Source: Bacteriovorax sp.
Lineage (GTDB): Bacteria; Bdellovibrionota; Bacteriovoracia; Bacteriovoracales; Bacteriovoracaceae
Reading direction: 5' to 3'
Assembly (NCBI GenBank): GCA_014377485.1
Contig: JACMPM010000020.1
Coordinates: 1-64,000 of the forward strand
DNA: 64,000 nucleotides
In this document: in pieces, positions 1 through 8,361 of the stretch
Layout: every line of letters begins with the position of its first letter
Numbering within the stretch: position 1 is the first letter of the stretch
Translations under genes and position numbers: made by a program
Notes under the pieces: model-generated
Seen by the model: only the letters and a program-made list of their open reading frames with translations
Database searches by the model: none
What the model was told of the DNA's origin: nothing

Positions 1-98
1 AGTGCTGCAGACGTCAGTAATCTAGCGGCCACAGGCTCGAGCTCTCCTCCTTCAGATAGAGGAGTAGGAATTAGGGTAAGGGTTCCACTGTTTTTCAT
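1..98 (-). CDS. RsmI-like SAM-dependent methyltransferase, N-terminal fragment
   Basis: Only the first 32 codons lie inside the window; the gene continues beyond position 1 on the minus strand. The visible peptide starts MKNSGTLTLIPTPLSEGGEL, which matches the first strand and loop (LxLIPTPL) of the tetrapyrrole-methylase fold used by RsmI (16S rRNA C1402 ribose methylation) and its COG0313 paralogues. The 'LSEGG' following IPTP looks more like the paralogue branch than canonical RsmI, which usually has a GN(L)xD loop. The fold assignment is reasonable; the substrate cannot be told from this fragment. Confidence 0.5.
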   Translation of the reverse strand, partial: MKNSGTLTLIPTPLSEGGELEPVAARLLTSAA

Positions 99-192
99 GG
101 GTTGAACCTACCAAAAAGTAGCTGGAACATATAGTGGTTTCAGGAGACTGTGAAAAAAACATCCCTATATATTGCCTATACGTTAGAGGCAA

Positions 193-969
193 TTGCCGGT
201 AAAATCTAAAATGGAAAAAATTAGCACTTTTAAATATCCATTTCTCAATTTATTAAAATTAATTCTTTTTATACCTCTACTATATAATTGCAGCCTATCA
301 GCTAAAGAGTTAAATATTGAGACTATTGATATTTTTCCATTCGGACATATGGGGCCAGATGATAAAGTATCTGGGCTCATATATGAAATTAGCAATAAAA
401 TTGCTCAAGAAGCAGGCTTCACCTATAAAAATACTCTCACGCCTTATGCAAGAACAATTATTGATTTAAAAAATGGCTACTGTGATTTTGTCATCAGGTA
501 CTCGAATCCTGAGCTTGAAAAAATTGCCATACCTGTTGCAAATATTATTGGATTTGATTCAATTATAATTGCTAATAAGGGGAATCAATTTAAATCCCAA
601 AAAGACCTTCACGGAAAAACAATAGGTAAAATAAGAGGTGGATTATTCGACAATAAAATCTATAAAGATAAAGAAATACACAAGTATGAAGCCAACGATT
701 ATGACCAATTATTTAAAATGCTTTTAGCAAACAGGTTTGATGCCATTATTGGATCGACCATTGGTATATATTCGAATGCAAAAAAAATGAATATACCAAT
801 AAATCAACTGTCCTCTCCACTTATTTTACAGAAAAAATATTTCATTCTTCATTTTTCAAAGAAAAACGCAGACCCAAAAATCATCAAAACATTAAAAGAT
901 GCTATTAATAAACTTCAATCGAACGGTGAATTTTTAAAAATAGAAAAATCTTACGAATTAAGTATGTAG
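193..969 (+). CDS. Periplasmic solute-binding protein, SBP_bac_3 type
   Basis: Encodes about 258 residues with an N-terminal hydrophobic segment ending near residue 37 (LLYNCSLSAKE), then a type II periplasmic-binding fold: an opening beta strand (ELNIETIDIFPF), a YEISNKIAQEAGF helix, the 'RTIIDLKNGYCDFVIR' segment and the 'DLHGKTIGKIRGG' hinge typical of family 3 solute-binding proteins. Without a neighbouring permease or ATPase it may be a stand-alone sensor or binding protein, as is common for this family in deltaproteobacteria-like genomes. The start is uncertain: TTG at 193 sits only three bases after AGAGG, while ATG at 211 has only a weak ribosome site but gives a cleaner signal peptide. 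The ligand is unknown. Confidence 0.7.
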   Translation: MPVKSKMEKISTFKYPFLNLLKLILFIPLLYNCSLSAKELNIETIDIFPFGHMGPDDKVSGLIYEISNKIAQEAGFTYKNTLTPYARTIIDLKNGYCDFVIRYSNPELEKIAIPVANIIGFDSIIIANKGNQFKSQKDLHGKTIGKIRGGLFDNKIYKDKEIHKYEANDYDQLFKMLLANRFDAIIGSTIGIYSNAKKMNIPINQLSSPLILQKKYFILHFSKKNADPKIIKTLKDAINKLQSNGEFLKIEKSYELSM

Positions 970-976
970 GGTGTTA

Positions 977-1002
977 TTTATGATTGCCTTATCAATCATA
1001 AA
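977..1002 (+). terminator. AT-rich inverted repeat between two forward genes
   Basis: A perfect 10-bp stem (TTTATGATTG / CAATCATAAA) with a 6-base loop lies 8 bases after the solute-binding protein stop and 16 bases before the peroxiredoxin start. It is AT-rich and followed by GTTTAAAATTT rather than a clean T run, so it may be a weak terminator, an mRNA-stabilising hairpin or an operator for the next gene. Confidence 0.4.
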
Positions 1003-1017
1003 GTTTAAAATTTAAGC

Positions 1018-1539
1018 ATGAAAAAACTAAAATTAATCACATTCGCTTTTTTAATTAGCACCAATCTTTTTGCCTCAGAGGGCATAAAAATCGGCGATCC
1101 AGCAATGCCCTTCAAGCTAAAGACTCAAGAAGGAGCTGAATTTAATCTCACTACTAGAAAAGGAACATGGACTGTACTTTACTTTTTTCCCAAGGCCGAA
1201 ACTCCTGGCTGTACAAAACAGGCCTGTGCTTTTCGCGATAATATCAAAAAGATTCGTGCACTAAAAGCAGACGTGTTTGGAATCAGTATCAATACAGTTA
1301 AAGATCAGGCCGCATTTGCTAAAAATCATAATTTGAATTTTACTCTGCTTGCTGATGAAAAAGGTGAAGTAGCAAAACTCTACGGGCCAAAAATACCACT
1401 TTTAAGTTACGCTAAAAGGTGGACTTTTATTATTGATCCCGATTTAATTATTCGTGATATTTCAAAAGACGTCGATCCAATTCTTGACTCGGAAAGAGTG
1501 GCAAAAAGAATAGAAGAACTGCAGAAATCAAAAAATTAG
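1018..1539 (+). CDS. Exported PrxQ/Bcp-type peroxiredoxin
   Basis: A 173-residue thioredoxin-fold peroxidase that reduces hydrogen peroxide and organic hydroperoxides. The active-site motif TPGCTKQACAFRD gives peroxidatic Cys65 and, five residues on, Cys70 as resolving cysteine, the C-x4-C layout of the PrxQ/Bcp class. Residues 1-19 (MKKLKLITFAFLISTNLFA) form a clear Sec signal peptide, so unlike classical cytoplasmic Bcp this enzyme is expected in the periplasm. The C-terminal half has the usual LLADEKGEVAKLYG and 'TFIIDPD' strands. It probably depends on a periplasmic thiol donor not seen nearby. Confidence 0.9.
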   Translation: MKKLKLITFAFLISTNLFASEGIKIGDPAMPFKLKTQEGAEFNLTTRKGTWTVLYFFPKAETPGCTKQACAFRDNIKKIRALKADVFGISINTVKDQAAFAKNHNLNFTLLADEKGEVAKLYGPKIPLLSYAKRWTFIIDPDLIIRDISKDVDPILDSERVAKRIEELQKSKN

Positions 1540-1556
1540 TTAGGTAATCACTAAAA

Positions 1557-1586
1557 GTCCGCTATAGCCCAGGCCTTTTCGCGGAC
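1557..1586. terminator. Inverted repeat between convergent genes
   Basis: GTCCGC (1557-1562) and GCGGAC (1581-1586) can pair around an 18-base loop, flanked by AAAA on the left and ATTT on the right. It sits exactly between the converging peroxiredoxin and ZrgA-like genes, so a weak bidirectional terminator is plausible. The long loop makes this only a candidate. Confidence 0.35.
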
Positions 1587-1594
1587 ATTTATAA

Positions 1595-2146
1595 TTATAT
1601 CTTGAAAGACTGTATGGCCTTTGTGATCTCAACACTTTTAGTTTCGCCACTGATAACTTCAACAGTTAACTTTTTGATATTTTTGAAGTGTTTTTTGAGA
1701 GAAATTTCGACACTACTACCCGCTAAATCAGCAGAACAGGTAACTTTTGCTTTTGCTTCAATATCACTATGAACGCCAGCTTCTTTTTTAGCAGCATTTT
1801 TAATTTTTGCCTGAGCTTCTGCAGTTTCTTTTTCATCGATTATTTGTTTGAAGCTAGCTTCTGTTATTTTACAATTTAATTTTTTATCAAACGATATAAG
1901 TTCAAAAAGATTTTTATTCCATTGATCTTGAACGTTAGCAAATACCTTTTTTTCCTTATCTGTTTTTGGAAGGTACTCAAAACTGATAAAAGATTCTGTC
2001 GGCCCATCTAGATCGATGTCTACGATATTTTTTTCAACGGCCATTCCGAGTTTTATTGATCCGTGTTCATGAGCACCAAGAGCATGTTCGTGAGCATAAA
2101 TTTGACCTGATGTAAGTAATGCAAATGCAATAATAATCCTTTTCAT
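1595..2146 (-). CDS. Periplasmic DUF2796/ZrgA-like protein
   Basis: 183 residues from the ATG at 2146, which follows AGGAG with good spacing; an upstream ATG would add a non-signal extension. MKRIIIAFALLTSGQIYA is a signal peptide. The mature start is His-rich (HEHALGAHEHG), followed by 'IDLDGPTESFISFEYLP', which corresponds to the family motif of DUF2796 (ZrgA) where a small hydrophobic domain is followed by a variable charged stretch. Vibrio ZrgA is linked to zinc uptake, so a periplasmic zinc-handling role is the best guess. No zinc ABC transporter is adjacent. The middle (residues 100-140) is a Lys/Glu/Ala-rich helix. Confidence 0.65.
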   Translation of the reverse strand: MKRIIIAFALLTSGQIYAHEHALGAHEHGSIKLGMAVEKNIVDIDLDGPTESFISFEYLPKTDKEKKVFANVQDQWNKNLFELISFDKKLNCKITEASFKQIIDEKETAEAQAKIKNAAKKEAGVHSDIEAKAKVTCSADLAGSSVEISLKKHFKNIKKLTVEVISGETKSVEITKAIQSFKI

Positions 2147-2236
2147 AGAACTCCTGAAATAATTTTTAATGTTAATTAAAAATATTATCAAAAACATATT
2201 TTCGCAAGTCATTTGCAATTATTTTTTTAGCTTTAA

Positions 2237-3409
2237 TTAACGATTTTGACAAAGTTCTTGAGTTTCTCTGTTACAGGCTTCATGATTTCGAGGCTCAATC
2301 TGAGGAATTCGATTATGCAAATGTCTCTTTTTAGATATTTCACTATAGGCCTGCAGGCGAATCCGATTAATTGCTCCAAGTGGTCTTTGTTCAGGCAGTG
2401 TATGCCAGGGATCAAAAGATAAATTTTCACAATAATTCATTAGCTCTTCGCTATCACTTCCCGATTGGATCGGTATATGAATAGTCGCAACTTTTATAAA
2501 AGGGGATTTCACTTCACTCCATTCAACAGTTGGATTTTCAATTGGCATAGTTTCCGGAGAAGTATTTCTTTGGATAAAAAAATCAAAACAAGCTTCTGAT
2601 TTTCCAATGGACTTTACAAGATTTTCACGCAAAAAATTATGGGTTGGATTTTTTGAAACTCCTTCTGGTGTACGATTGATCAAACAAGGTTTTGCACTAA
2701 ACTTCATTGTCGTACCTCCAAGTTTGTATGGAGTTGCACTGAAATAATTGACATCAAGTGGATTGCCAACTTTCATACCACGAGCGGCAAGCAGGATCTG
2801 CCTGTCATGTGAATGGGTAAGAAAAAACCATCCAAGACTTATGGTGCTATCAATTGATTGCATAAGATCCAAATACTCTGCACTATCCTTTATAAAAAAA
2901 GTTTTACTGTTCATTAGTAAAAAATCCTGGCTTCCTGAAGCTGAATTATTCACATTCATTAATTTAATGGCCATTCCTCGAACGTCACCATCAGCATCTG
3001 CTTTTGTTGAGTCCGGGTCTCCGTTGGAAAAACGTATCCAGGCCAGGAATTCTTTTTGATTTTCTTTTGAAAAAACTCCAACTTGTTGCTCTAGTGGCAA
3101 TTGATGCGAGTCGATTTGAAAAAAAGCTTTCAAACAACCATGGTGTTTAGGATGAGCATCTCGCTTCATCAAAGTTACTCCAGCGGTTCTTTGCTCTAGA
3201 GCATTTCCAATAATTTGGGTAATTTCGTCGGAATTTGTGCGATCTTCGCTTGTCCATACTTCACCAAGTTCGACCGCAGGCTGCATGATATTACTGCTGG
3301 CAGGGAATCGATGAGATACTCTTGAATTAATTTTACGATAAGAAAAAAATCCTAAAAATAATAGGGAGAGGATTAGACTTATCAGCTTGCGTTTTTTAAA
3401 GACCTTCAT
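2237..3409 (-). CDS. Membrane-anchored catalase-family haem protein (y4iL/SrpA-like)
   Basis: 390 residues from the ATG at 3409, preceded by GGAG nine bases away; an in-frame ATG five codons earlier lacks a site. A single N-terminal hydrophobic segment (about residues 9-23) anchors or exports it. The body has features of the small 'catalase-like' family: a distal His region (DAHPKHHGC), FSNGDPDSTKADADGDVRGM, QDFLLMNSKTFF, and near the end 'DPWHTLPEQRPLGAINR' followed by R-x3-Y (RLQAY), where the Tyr would be the proximal haem ligand. Family members are peroxidases or catalases of uncertain substrate. The neighbouring peroxiredoxin suggests an oxidative-defence group. Confidence 0.75.
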   Translation of the reverse strand: MKVFKKRKLISLILSLLFLGFFSYRKINSRVSHRFPASSNIMQPAVELGEVWTSEDRTNSDEITQIIGNALEQRTAGVTLMKRDAHPKHHGCLKAFFQIDSHQLPLEQQVGVFSKENQKEFLAWIRFSNGDPDSTKADADGDVRGMAIKLMNVNNSASGSQDFLLMNSKTFFIKDSAEYLDLMQSIDSTISLGWFFLTHSHDRQILLAARGMKVGNPLDVNYFSATPYKLGGTTMKFSAKPCLINRTPEGVSKNPTHNFLRENLVKSIGKSEACFDFFIQRNTSPETMPIENPTVEWSEVKSPFIKVATIHIPIQSGSDSEELMNYCENLSFDPWHTLPEQRPLGAINRIRLQAYSEISKKRHLHNRIPQIEPRNHEACNRETQELCQNR

Positions 3410-3538
3410 TGCAAAATTCTCCATCGTTAAAAACGAATTACAGCAATAAGTATAACAGAAATTAATTTAATTTAAAAAAGGAACTAAATTGGACTACTTT
3501 TATCGTGACAAAGTAACGCCCTCGGCTGATAAAAGCTT

Positions 3539-4705
3539 ATGAACCTTATTGATCAAGCACGCTTTTTTATCGTTTATCCCGTGGACCTAGAAGACCTAGG
3601 CCTGGTGGAATTAAAAGAAAAATTCGTCCAGCACTTTAGTGCTGATTCATTAACACTGGTCAAAATTATTCCTGGCGGCATAGAAATTGAATGCCCTCTT
3701 CATATTGGTCTAAGCTTAAATAGTGTTCTTCGCACTCCTACCCGCATTCTTTTGCGCCTTGGAGAATTTAAATGCAGAGACGCTCCGAAGCTCTTTCAAA
3801 AAATTTCAAAATTTAACTGGTCTCCGTGGCTTATTGGTCAGACTCCTGAAATTGAAAGTGCAACAAGCAACTCAAGACTCTTTGATTCTAGAAAAATTGA
3901 AAAGGCCATTCAGGATGGAGTTATTCAATACTATCGTCATAAACCAGTGAAGAAAAAATACTTAGGGCATTTCGAAAAAGCAGATAAAAAAGTTCTTCCA
4001 ACAATTTATTTTCGTGCTGTTGATGATGTTTGCACTATTAGTTTAGATACAACAGGTGAGCGTTTGCATTTACGTGGTGAAAAAATACTTACTGGACTAG
4101 CACCAATTAGAGAAAGTCTTGCTGCACTTCTTTTAATAGAATTGAAGACTCATCTGGCCCCTAAAGATTATACTCTTATTGATCCGATGTGCGGTTCAGG
4201 TACTTTTTTATTAGAAGCTCTTAACGCCAATGCCGTCACCGTCGAAAGAGAATTTTCTTTTTTGCATACACCCGTGGTCCTTGACAACTTTACGGCTATG
4301 CAAAAAATTCATTCATCTGGATTGAGGGCCTTCAAGAACTTAATAGGGTTTGAAATCAATTCAGAAGTCGTATCTATGGCCAATAGAAATTGTAAAGATA
4401 CTGATATTAAAATCGAACAAGCTGATCTTTTCGACGGGAAACCAAATAAAATAGAAAATTCAGTTGTCGTGATTAATCCACCCTATGGTATTCGCGTGGG
4501 AGAAAAAGGCGAAATCAATCTTGCCTATTATTTAAAAATTATTGAGAATGTCAAAAATAAATTTGAACCTGAAATTCTAGGAATAATTATTCCCGCCGAT
4601 AATAAAATAAAATCTATACCGAATTTTACAATACATTCAATTCGTCCATTTAAAAATGGTGGCATCGAAGTTTTATTTTATGTCTTGAAAAATATAAGGC
4701 TTTGA
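3539..4705 (+). CDS. THUMP-domain RNA guanine-N2 methyltransferase, RlmL/RlmK-like
   Basis: 388 residues. The N-terminal 150 residues form the ferredoxin-like/THUMP RNA-binding part (RTPTRILLRLGEFKCRDAPKL), followed by a Rossmann-type SAM methyltransferase: 'IDPMCGSGTFLLEA' is motif I, and NPPYGIR is motif IV, the catalytic signature of N2-guanine and N6-adenine methyltransferases. The layout matches COG0116, whose best known member is the N-terminal half of E. coli RlmL (23S rRNA m2G2445). It lacks the RlmK C-terminal half (family members of about 380 residues are common). No good Shine-Dalgarno is visible before the ATG. The exact modified base cannot be told from sequence. Confidence 0.85.
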   Translation: MNLIDQARFFIVYPVDLEDLGLVELKEKFVQHFSADSLTLVKIIPGGIEIECPLHIGLSLNSVLRTPTRILLRLGEFKCRDAPKLFQKISKFNWSPWLIGQTPEIESATSNSRLFDSRKIEKAIQDGVIQYYRHKPVKKKYLGHFEKADKKVLPTIYFRAVDDVCTISLDTTGERLHLRGEKILTGLAPIRESLAALLLIELKTHLAPKDYTLIDPMCGSGTFLLEALNANAVTVEREFSFLHTPVVLDNFTAMQKIHSSGLRAFKNLIGFEINSEVVSMANRNCKDTDIKIEQADLFDGKPNKIENSVVVINPPYGIRVGEKGEINLAYYLKIIENVKNKFEPEILGIIIPADNKIKSIPNFTIHSIRPFKNGGIEVLFYVLKNIRL

Positions 4706-4772
4706 TTTTATAAATGCTTAAATTAGTAAACTTTTGTTGAACTTTTTCTAGTATCTGCTAACATTAAAGAAA

Positions 4773-4823
4773 CTGGTCGCCGTTGATCCGAAACTTTGCA
4801 GGCCGCGTTTCTTTGACGACCAG
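4773..4823. ncRNA. Candidate structured RNA element (two nested helices)
   Basis: CTGGTCG (4773-4779) pairs perfectly with CGACCAG (4817-4823), and inside it GAAAC (4790-4794) pairs with GTTTC (4807-4811), leaving an asymmetric 10/5 internal loop and a 12-base apical loop TTTGCAGGCCGC. The segment is clearly more GC-rich than its surroundings. It lies downstream of both flanking genes, so a riboswitch role is unlikely; a small RNA, a 3'-UTR element or an extragenic repeat are the options. It matches no RNA family I recognise. Confidence 0.35.
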
Positions 4824-4935
4824 AAAACTTCTCAAATTCTTGATAAGCCTTTTTGGACCATTTACCATGGCAAAATTTTCAACTCCATAAATTTTCTAAT
4901 ACACTACTTAGATTTTTCGGTTATAAATCTGGATA

Positions 4936-4960
4936 TAAAAAAGCCCAGATAAAGCTGGGC
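4936..4960 (-). terminator. Rho-independent terminator of the SoxB-like/DsrE operon
   Basis: Read on the minus strand, GCCCAG-CTTTAT-CTGGGC forms a 6-bp GC-rich stem followed directly by a run of six T. It lies 60 bases past the stop of the phosphoesterase gene. Confidence 0.8.
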
Positions 4961-5019
4961 GTATGATTTTCGAATATAGTTTTCAAACCAAAATTTGATA
5001 TTTGAGCTAGAGGTTTAGA

Positions 5020-6474
5020 CTAAATTTCAAAAACAGTCTGAACTTGAGAAGGTGTAATTTTCTCCTTGCTCTTAAATAAATTTTGAAGTGCCGTAATTGA
5101 ATCGATATCTAATTTCTTGCGATTTTTTCCAAATTTCATTGGCACTCCTTGAGCAGTTACAAATGCGACAGAGTAAATTTCATCTTGAATAATTTTTTTC
5201 TTACCAACAAATAAACGATCAATACGACAATTATTAGGATTCTCAGCCTTGAAATACATTGTGATTCCTCTCATTCTTTTTACGTATCCCCCCATTTGCT
5301 CATAAGGATTGGCCGCAAAAGTACGCTCTAGATTATCTTCAAGCATTTGCCATAATTCAGCTCCACTCATATCCACAGTCTGGACAGGAGGATTTACAGG
5401 AATAATGTTCCAAAGATTATCAATTGTCACAACTCCTGCGGGGATTGGTACCCCGTATCGCCAGCCGTTTGAAAAAGCTATTTGTGTAGAAGCGGCAGAC
5501 ATTATAGCCTCGAGCAATACATCATCCATAGGTGTACTTAACATTGAGTAGCGGTGAAGAGGCATTGTAATTTCACCTACGACTTCATTAAGTTTTTTCC
5601 TATGAGGATCTAAAGTTGAATTCACTAAACTTTTTACTACCGGATCCTCATCTAAATGATCGTCTACTGGAATTAAATCATGTTTAAACGATATAACCTT
5701 TTTATTTTGAATTTGAGCTACAAGTTTTCCAATGAAAGATCCATGGCAGCCCGATTGAAATATAATCGCATTATTAATAACTACAGCATGATCCATTCTA
5801 TTATGTGTATGACCACTAACCAGAATATCTATACCATTAACTTCTTTAGCTAACTGAATATCCTGAGGAAAGCCCAAGTGTGATAAAATGACTATAACAT
5901 CGGCCTTTTCTTTTTCTTTAACCGTTTCAATCCACCTTGGAAGCTCTTCATTCCCGATTGTAAAATAAACACCTTCAGAAAATGAAGGTGGCATAGTTTT
6001 ATCAACAATAGGGCAAGCAAGGCCTATGAGTGCGACTTTTAATCCACCTCGTTCAATCATTTGGTAAGGTTGAAAAAAAAGTTCATTTGAATCTTTATAA
6101 AAACAATTGATTCCTAACATGGGATAATTTAATTTTTTAGAAATTTCTTTTACTCCACTTGGCCCATAAGCAAATTCCCAATGAGTGGTCATTGCATCAA
6201 ACTTCATAGCATTCATTATCTCAATCATGGAGAGACCACGCTGAGTAGTGGAAATATATGTTCCATGAAAAGTATCACCATTATCTACAGTTAAAATGGC
6301 CCCTGGCGATTCATTTCTAATATTTTTAAAAAGTGAAGAAATGCGCGCCAAACCGCCTAGTTTTTTCAATGACCATTCATTAGTTTCATGCACCATCTCC
6401 CAATGGGGTTCGAGATAGCCATGTAAATCATTAAGCTGAAGAATTGTGAGAGTTTTAATTTCATTATTGCTCAT
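5020..6474 (-). CDS. SoxB/5'-nucleotidase-family metallophosphoesterase without a signal peptide
   Basis: 484 residues with the two-domain UshA/SoxB architecture. N-terminal metallophosphatase domain: QLNDLHGY (metal ligands Asp/His), 'VDNGDTFHG', THWEF, LSHLGF and SGHTHNR (His-x-His). THWEF replaces the usual GNHEF of 5'-nucleotidases and is what I recall for SoxB thiosulfohydrolases. The C-terminal 5'-nucleotidase domain starts near residue 290 and includes 'FSNGWRYGVPIPAG' and NPYEQMGGYVKR. True SoxB is exported with a Tat signal; here the protein starts MSNNEIKTLTILQLND with no signal peptide, so it looks cytoplasmic. AAGGAA precedes the ATG. It follows the DsrE gene by 15 bases and ends in a terminator. 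No soxXYZA is nearby, so the substrate is open. Confidence 0.75.
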   Translation of the reverse strand: MSNNEIKTLTILQLNDLHGYLEPHWEMVHETNEWSLKKLGGLARISSLFKNIRNESPGAILTVDNGDTFHGTYISTTQRGLSMIEIMNAMKFDAMTTHWEFAYGPSGVKEISKKLNYPMLGINCFYKDSNELFFQPYQMIERGGLKVALIGLACPIVDKTMPPSFSEGVYFTIGNEELPRWIETVKEKEKADVIVILSHLGFPQDIQLAKEVNGIDILVSGHTHNRMDHAVVINNAIIFQSGCHGSFIGKLVAQIQNKKVISFKHDLIPVDDHLDEDPVVKSLVNSTLDPHRKKLNEVVGEITMPLHRYSMLSTPMDDVLLEAIMSAASTQIAFSNGWRYGVPIPAGVVTIDNLWNIIPVNPPVQTVDMSGAELWQMLEDNLERTFAANPYEQMGGYVKRMRGITMYFKAENPNNCRIDRLFVGKKKIIQDEIYSVAFVTAQGVPMKFGKNRKKLDIDSITALQNLFKSKEKITPSQVQTVFEI

Positions 6475-6489
6475 TAGATTTTCCTTAAA

Positions 6490-6912
6490 TTAATTATGTA
6501 AATATGACCAATGTTCTTCTTCTCTTCTTACTACTTCGGCAACACCAGAATCAGTAGTATTTGAAAAATCTAATAACTGTGATTTAACTACATTCTGTCC
6601 TTTCATCGTATTTTCACAAGCTACAAAATTCACATTATGTGTTGAAGCAATTTTCATTCTGTCAGCTAACGGGTTATTGGCCTTAATTAAAAACTTGAGA
6701 CCTTCTCCGAGAGCTACTACTTCAATTTTAGTTTTATCTCCTAACGATTTTTGCAAACTCTCAATGTTATTCATGGCCCTGCCCAATTGCTTTTGATCGC
6801 CTGATGTTATTTCAACAACAACAAGATGCTCTTTAGAATCGGCCATTGCACTGGTAATTGAAAAAGATAAAAGAATCGTGAGCATTGTATAACTTAAGAA
6901 TATGCATTTCAT
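6490..6912 (-). CDS. Exported DsrE-family protein
   Basis: 140 residues. Residues 1-24 form a signal peptide ending SAMA. The mature part has the DsrE/DsrF-like layout: LVVVEITSGDQKQLGRAMNN, a second strand KIEVVALGEGLKFL, and a conserved single Cys in 'NFVACENTMKG', the position that carries sulfur in sulfur-relay DsrE proteins. Its start is preceded by AAGGAGG. It is the first gene of a two-gene operon with the SoxB-like phosphoesterase. A role in binding or passing periplasmic sulfur species is inferred from family and context only. Confidence 0.75.
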   Translation of the reverse strand: MKCIFLSYTMLTILLSFSITSAMADSKEHLVVVEITSGDQKQLGRAMNNIESLQKSLGDKTKIEVVALGEGLKFLIKANNPLADRMKIASTHNVNFVACENTMKGQNVVKSQLLDFSNTTDSGVAEVVRREEEHWSYLHN

Positions 6913-7109
6913 AAATCCTCCTTAAAGATTTTTGCAAAAGACTGTAGCAAATTATTTTGAATAAAAGATGATTTAAGTAAATACCGAGAAAAAATAACTA
7001 CAGATGATATTATAAACAAAAAAATGCCTCCGCTTTATATAGACCAGTATAATCAAAGTACATTTCAATCTAATTAGAAAAATTATAAGTCATTCGTAAT
7101 CATGTCTTA

Positions 7110-7532
7110 TCAATGCTGCTTAGTGAAAAGCATATAAGCAATCATTGCCGAACAAAGCATTACAACCATCACTGTAACAAAAATAACAAGTCCTCGATCG
7201 GCGCAAGCAGTGCCCTTTTGAATAGCTTGATTCACTAAATGATATCTCCATGCTGCGAGAATAGACAGGATTCCACCAAGTCCCATCATTGCGACACCTA
7301 TAGGCATCGATGCTCCTCCTAACCTATAGCTTTGTGCTTGTGGATTAAGATGAGAGGCTAATTCACGCAGCCATAGACTAAACTTTGCGACTACAAATCC
7401 AAGACTTATAACTGCGATGCTGGTTCTTATCCATGCCAAGAATGTTCTCTCATTTGCAAGATATTCTGACGTCTTAGATTGAGTCAGTGTAGGCGCTACT
7501 GGTGGTGTTATTGAACTATCAGAAGTACTCAT
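7110..7532 (-). CDS. DUF202 (YidH-like) membrane protein
   Basis: 140 residues with the DUF202 signature 'YLANERTFLAWIRTSIAVI' at about residues 25-43, and three predicted membrane helices (residues 38-58, 76-95, 113-135). YidH-type proteins are small inner-membrane proteins of unknown function. A weak GGA site precedes the ATG. It lies about 200 bases upstream of the DsrE gene on the same strand, but the gap suggests a separate transcript. Confidence 0.8.
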   Translation of the reverse strand: MSTSDSSITPPVAPTLTQSKTSEYLANERTFLAWIRTSIAVISLGFVVAKFSLWLRELASHLNPQAQSYRLGGASMPIGVAMMGLGGILSILAAWRYHLVNQAIQKGTACADRGLVIFVTVMVVMLCSAMIAYMLFTKQH

Positions 7533-8361
7533 TTTAATTCCATGATTGGGTATGAAAAAATTCTAATGGATAATATATTCTTTATAATTTTTAAAAAATA
7601 ACCAGTTTCACATTTAATATCTTGCAATCTCTGTGCCGGTCATCATATGCGGTCTATATTTTCTGTGCCTTCAGTCTTTCTCAGATTGCTCCTCCTTTGG
7701 AAAACAAAAGGCGTTAATTTTTATCAACAGTCGATTCAATAATAGAAAAGTAGATAACCACTCAATTCGAAAAGTTGATTGCAGATGTTTCCATACGATC
7801 GACATTTCTATATCGCTATCAGCTCTGTAGTGACATGTAGTCGTTTAAATTTTTGATAACAACTAAAATTACTAAGAAAACAAAAAGAGAACATCCATTC
7901 AAATTAATTCCAAAAGGATAAGAATCTTGCTAAGTTTTGTCATCTTAATGGTCATGTTCACTGTTTCAAGATCCAAAAAACGATAGAGTAAATCCAAACG
8001 AACGGTTCAAATAATAACAAATATCTGGAGAGCAAAGTGCAATCAAATAGCAAAACCAATAAAAGTGGGAATTTTTGGTACTTGCTTGACGGCCTGTTGC
8101 TGGTCTTGCTTGCATTACCTTTTTTAAGTCTGTTACCTTCTATCGAGCGCTATTCAATGATGCTGATTTTCAACCTTGCGATGCTGATCAGCGTCTGGAG
8201 TATGTGATTGTGTACTCAGTGACGAAACAGCGTTCATTGATGCTATTTAATTATTCAAAACAATCATCAGTCGTTTACAATTCATCATAATAGTTCATAA
8301 CCCTTCAAGCTATTTAATCTCTTCGTTTAAAAGCACAGAAACTTTGGGCGTGAGGAAAAAA
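7533..8361. other. Gene-poor 829-base gap, possibly decayed genes
   Basis: No long reading frame runs through this stretch in either direction, unlike the tightly packed rest of the window. A 56-codon membrane-protein remnant with its own ribosome site sits at 8037-8207 (separate entry). A very short hydrophobic frame near 7929-7985 has AAGGA before a TTG, and a 44-codon frame runs on the minus strand near 7800-7670; neither has recognisable similarity. The region looks like an eroded or recently acquired segment. Confidence 0.5.
8037..8207 (+). pseudogene. N-terminal remnant of an ion-channel-like membrane protein, or a small membrane protein
   Basis: A GTG start with GGAG six bases upstream opens a 56-codon frame. 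The peptide has two hydrophobic helices (NFWYLLDGLLLVLLALPFL and MMLIFNLAMLISVWSM) joined by a short SLLPSIERYS loop. The 'LLLVLLALPFL ... VWS' layout resembles the first membrane helices of bacterial two-pore-domain-style ion channel (Ion_trans_2) proteins. A +1 shift near the stop continues as VIVYSVTKQRSLMLF, which could be the former linker, but no selectivity filter follows. It may be a degraded channel gene or a genuine small membrane protein; I favour the remnant. Confidence 0.45.

Larger units (their letters stand above)
4706..5019. other. Intergenic region between convergent genes with structured element
   Basis: This 314-base gap has no convincing reading frame. It contains a nested inverted repeat at 4773-4823 (separate entry) and, near the right end, a Rho-independent terminator for the phosphoesterase operon (separate entry). 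The rest is AT-rich and I see no further signal. Confidence 0.6.

Noticed and set aside
3506-3532. Possible sigma-28 promoter before the RlmL-like gene (GCTGATAA)
   Set aside because: The -10 box fits with one mismatch, but the expected TAAA position reads TGAC, and the box lies only six bases before the ATG.
7633-7830. 65-codon plus-strand frame in the gene-poor gap
   Set aside because: No ribosome site, no signal or domain pattern; composition looks non-coding.
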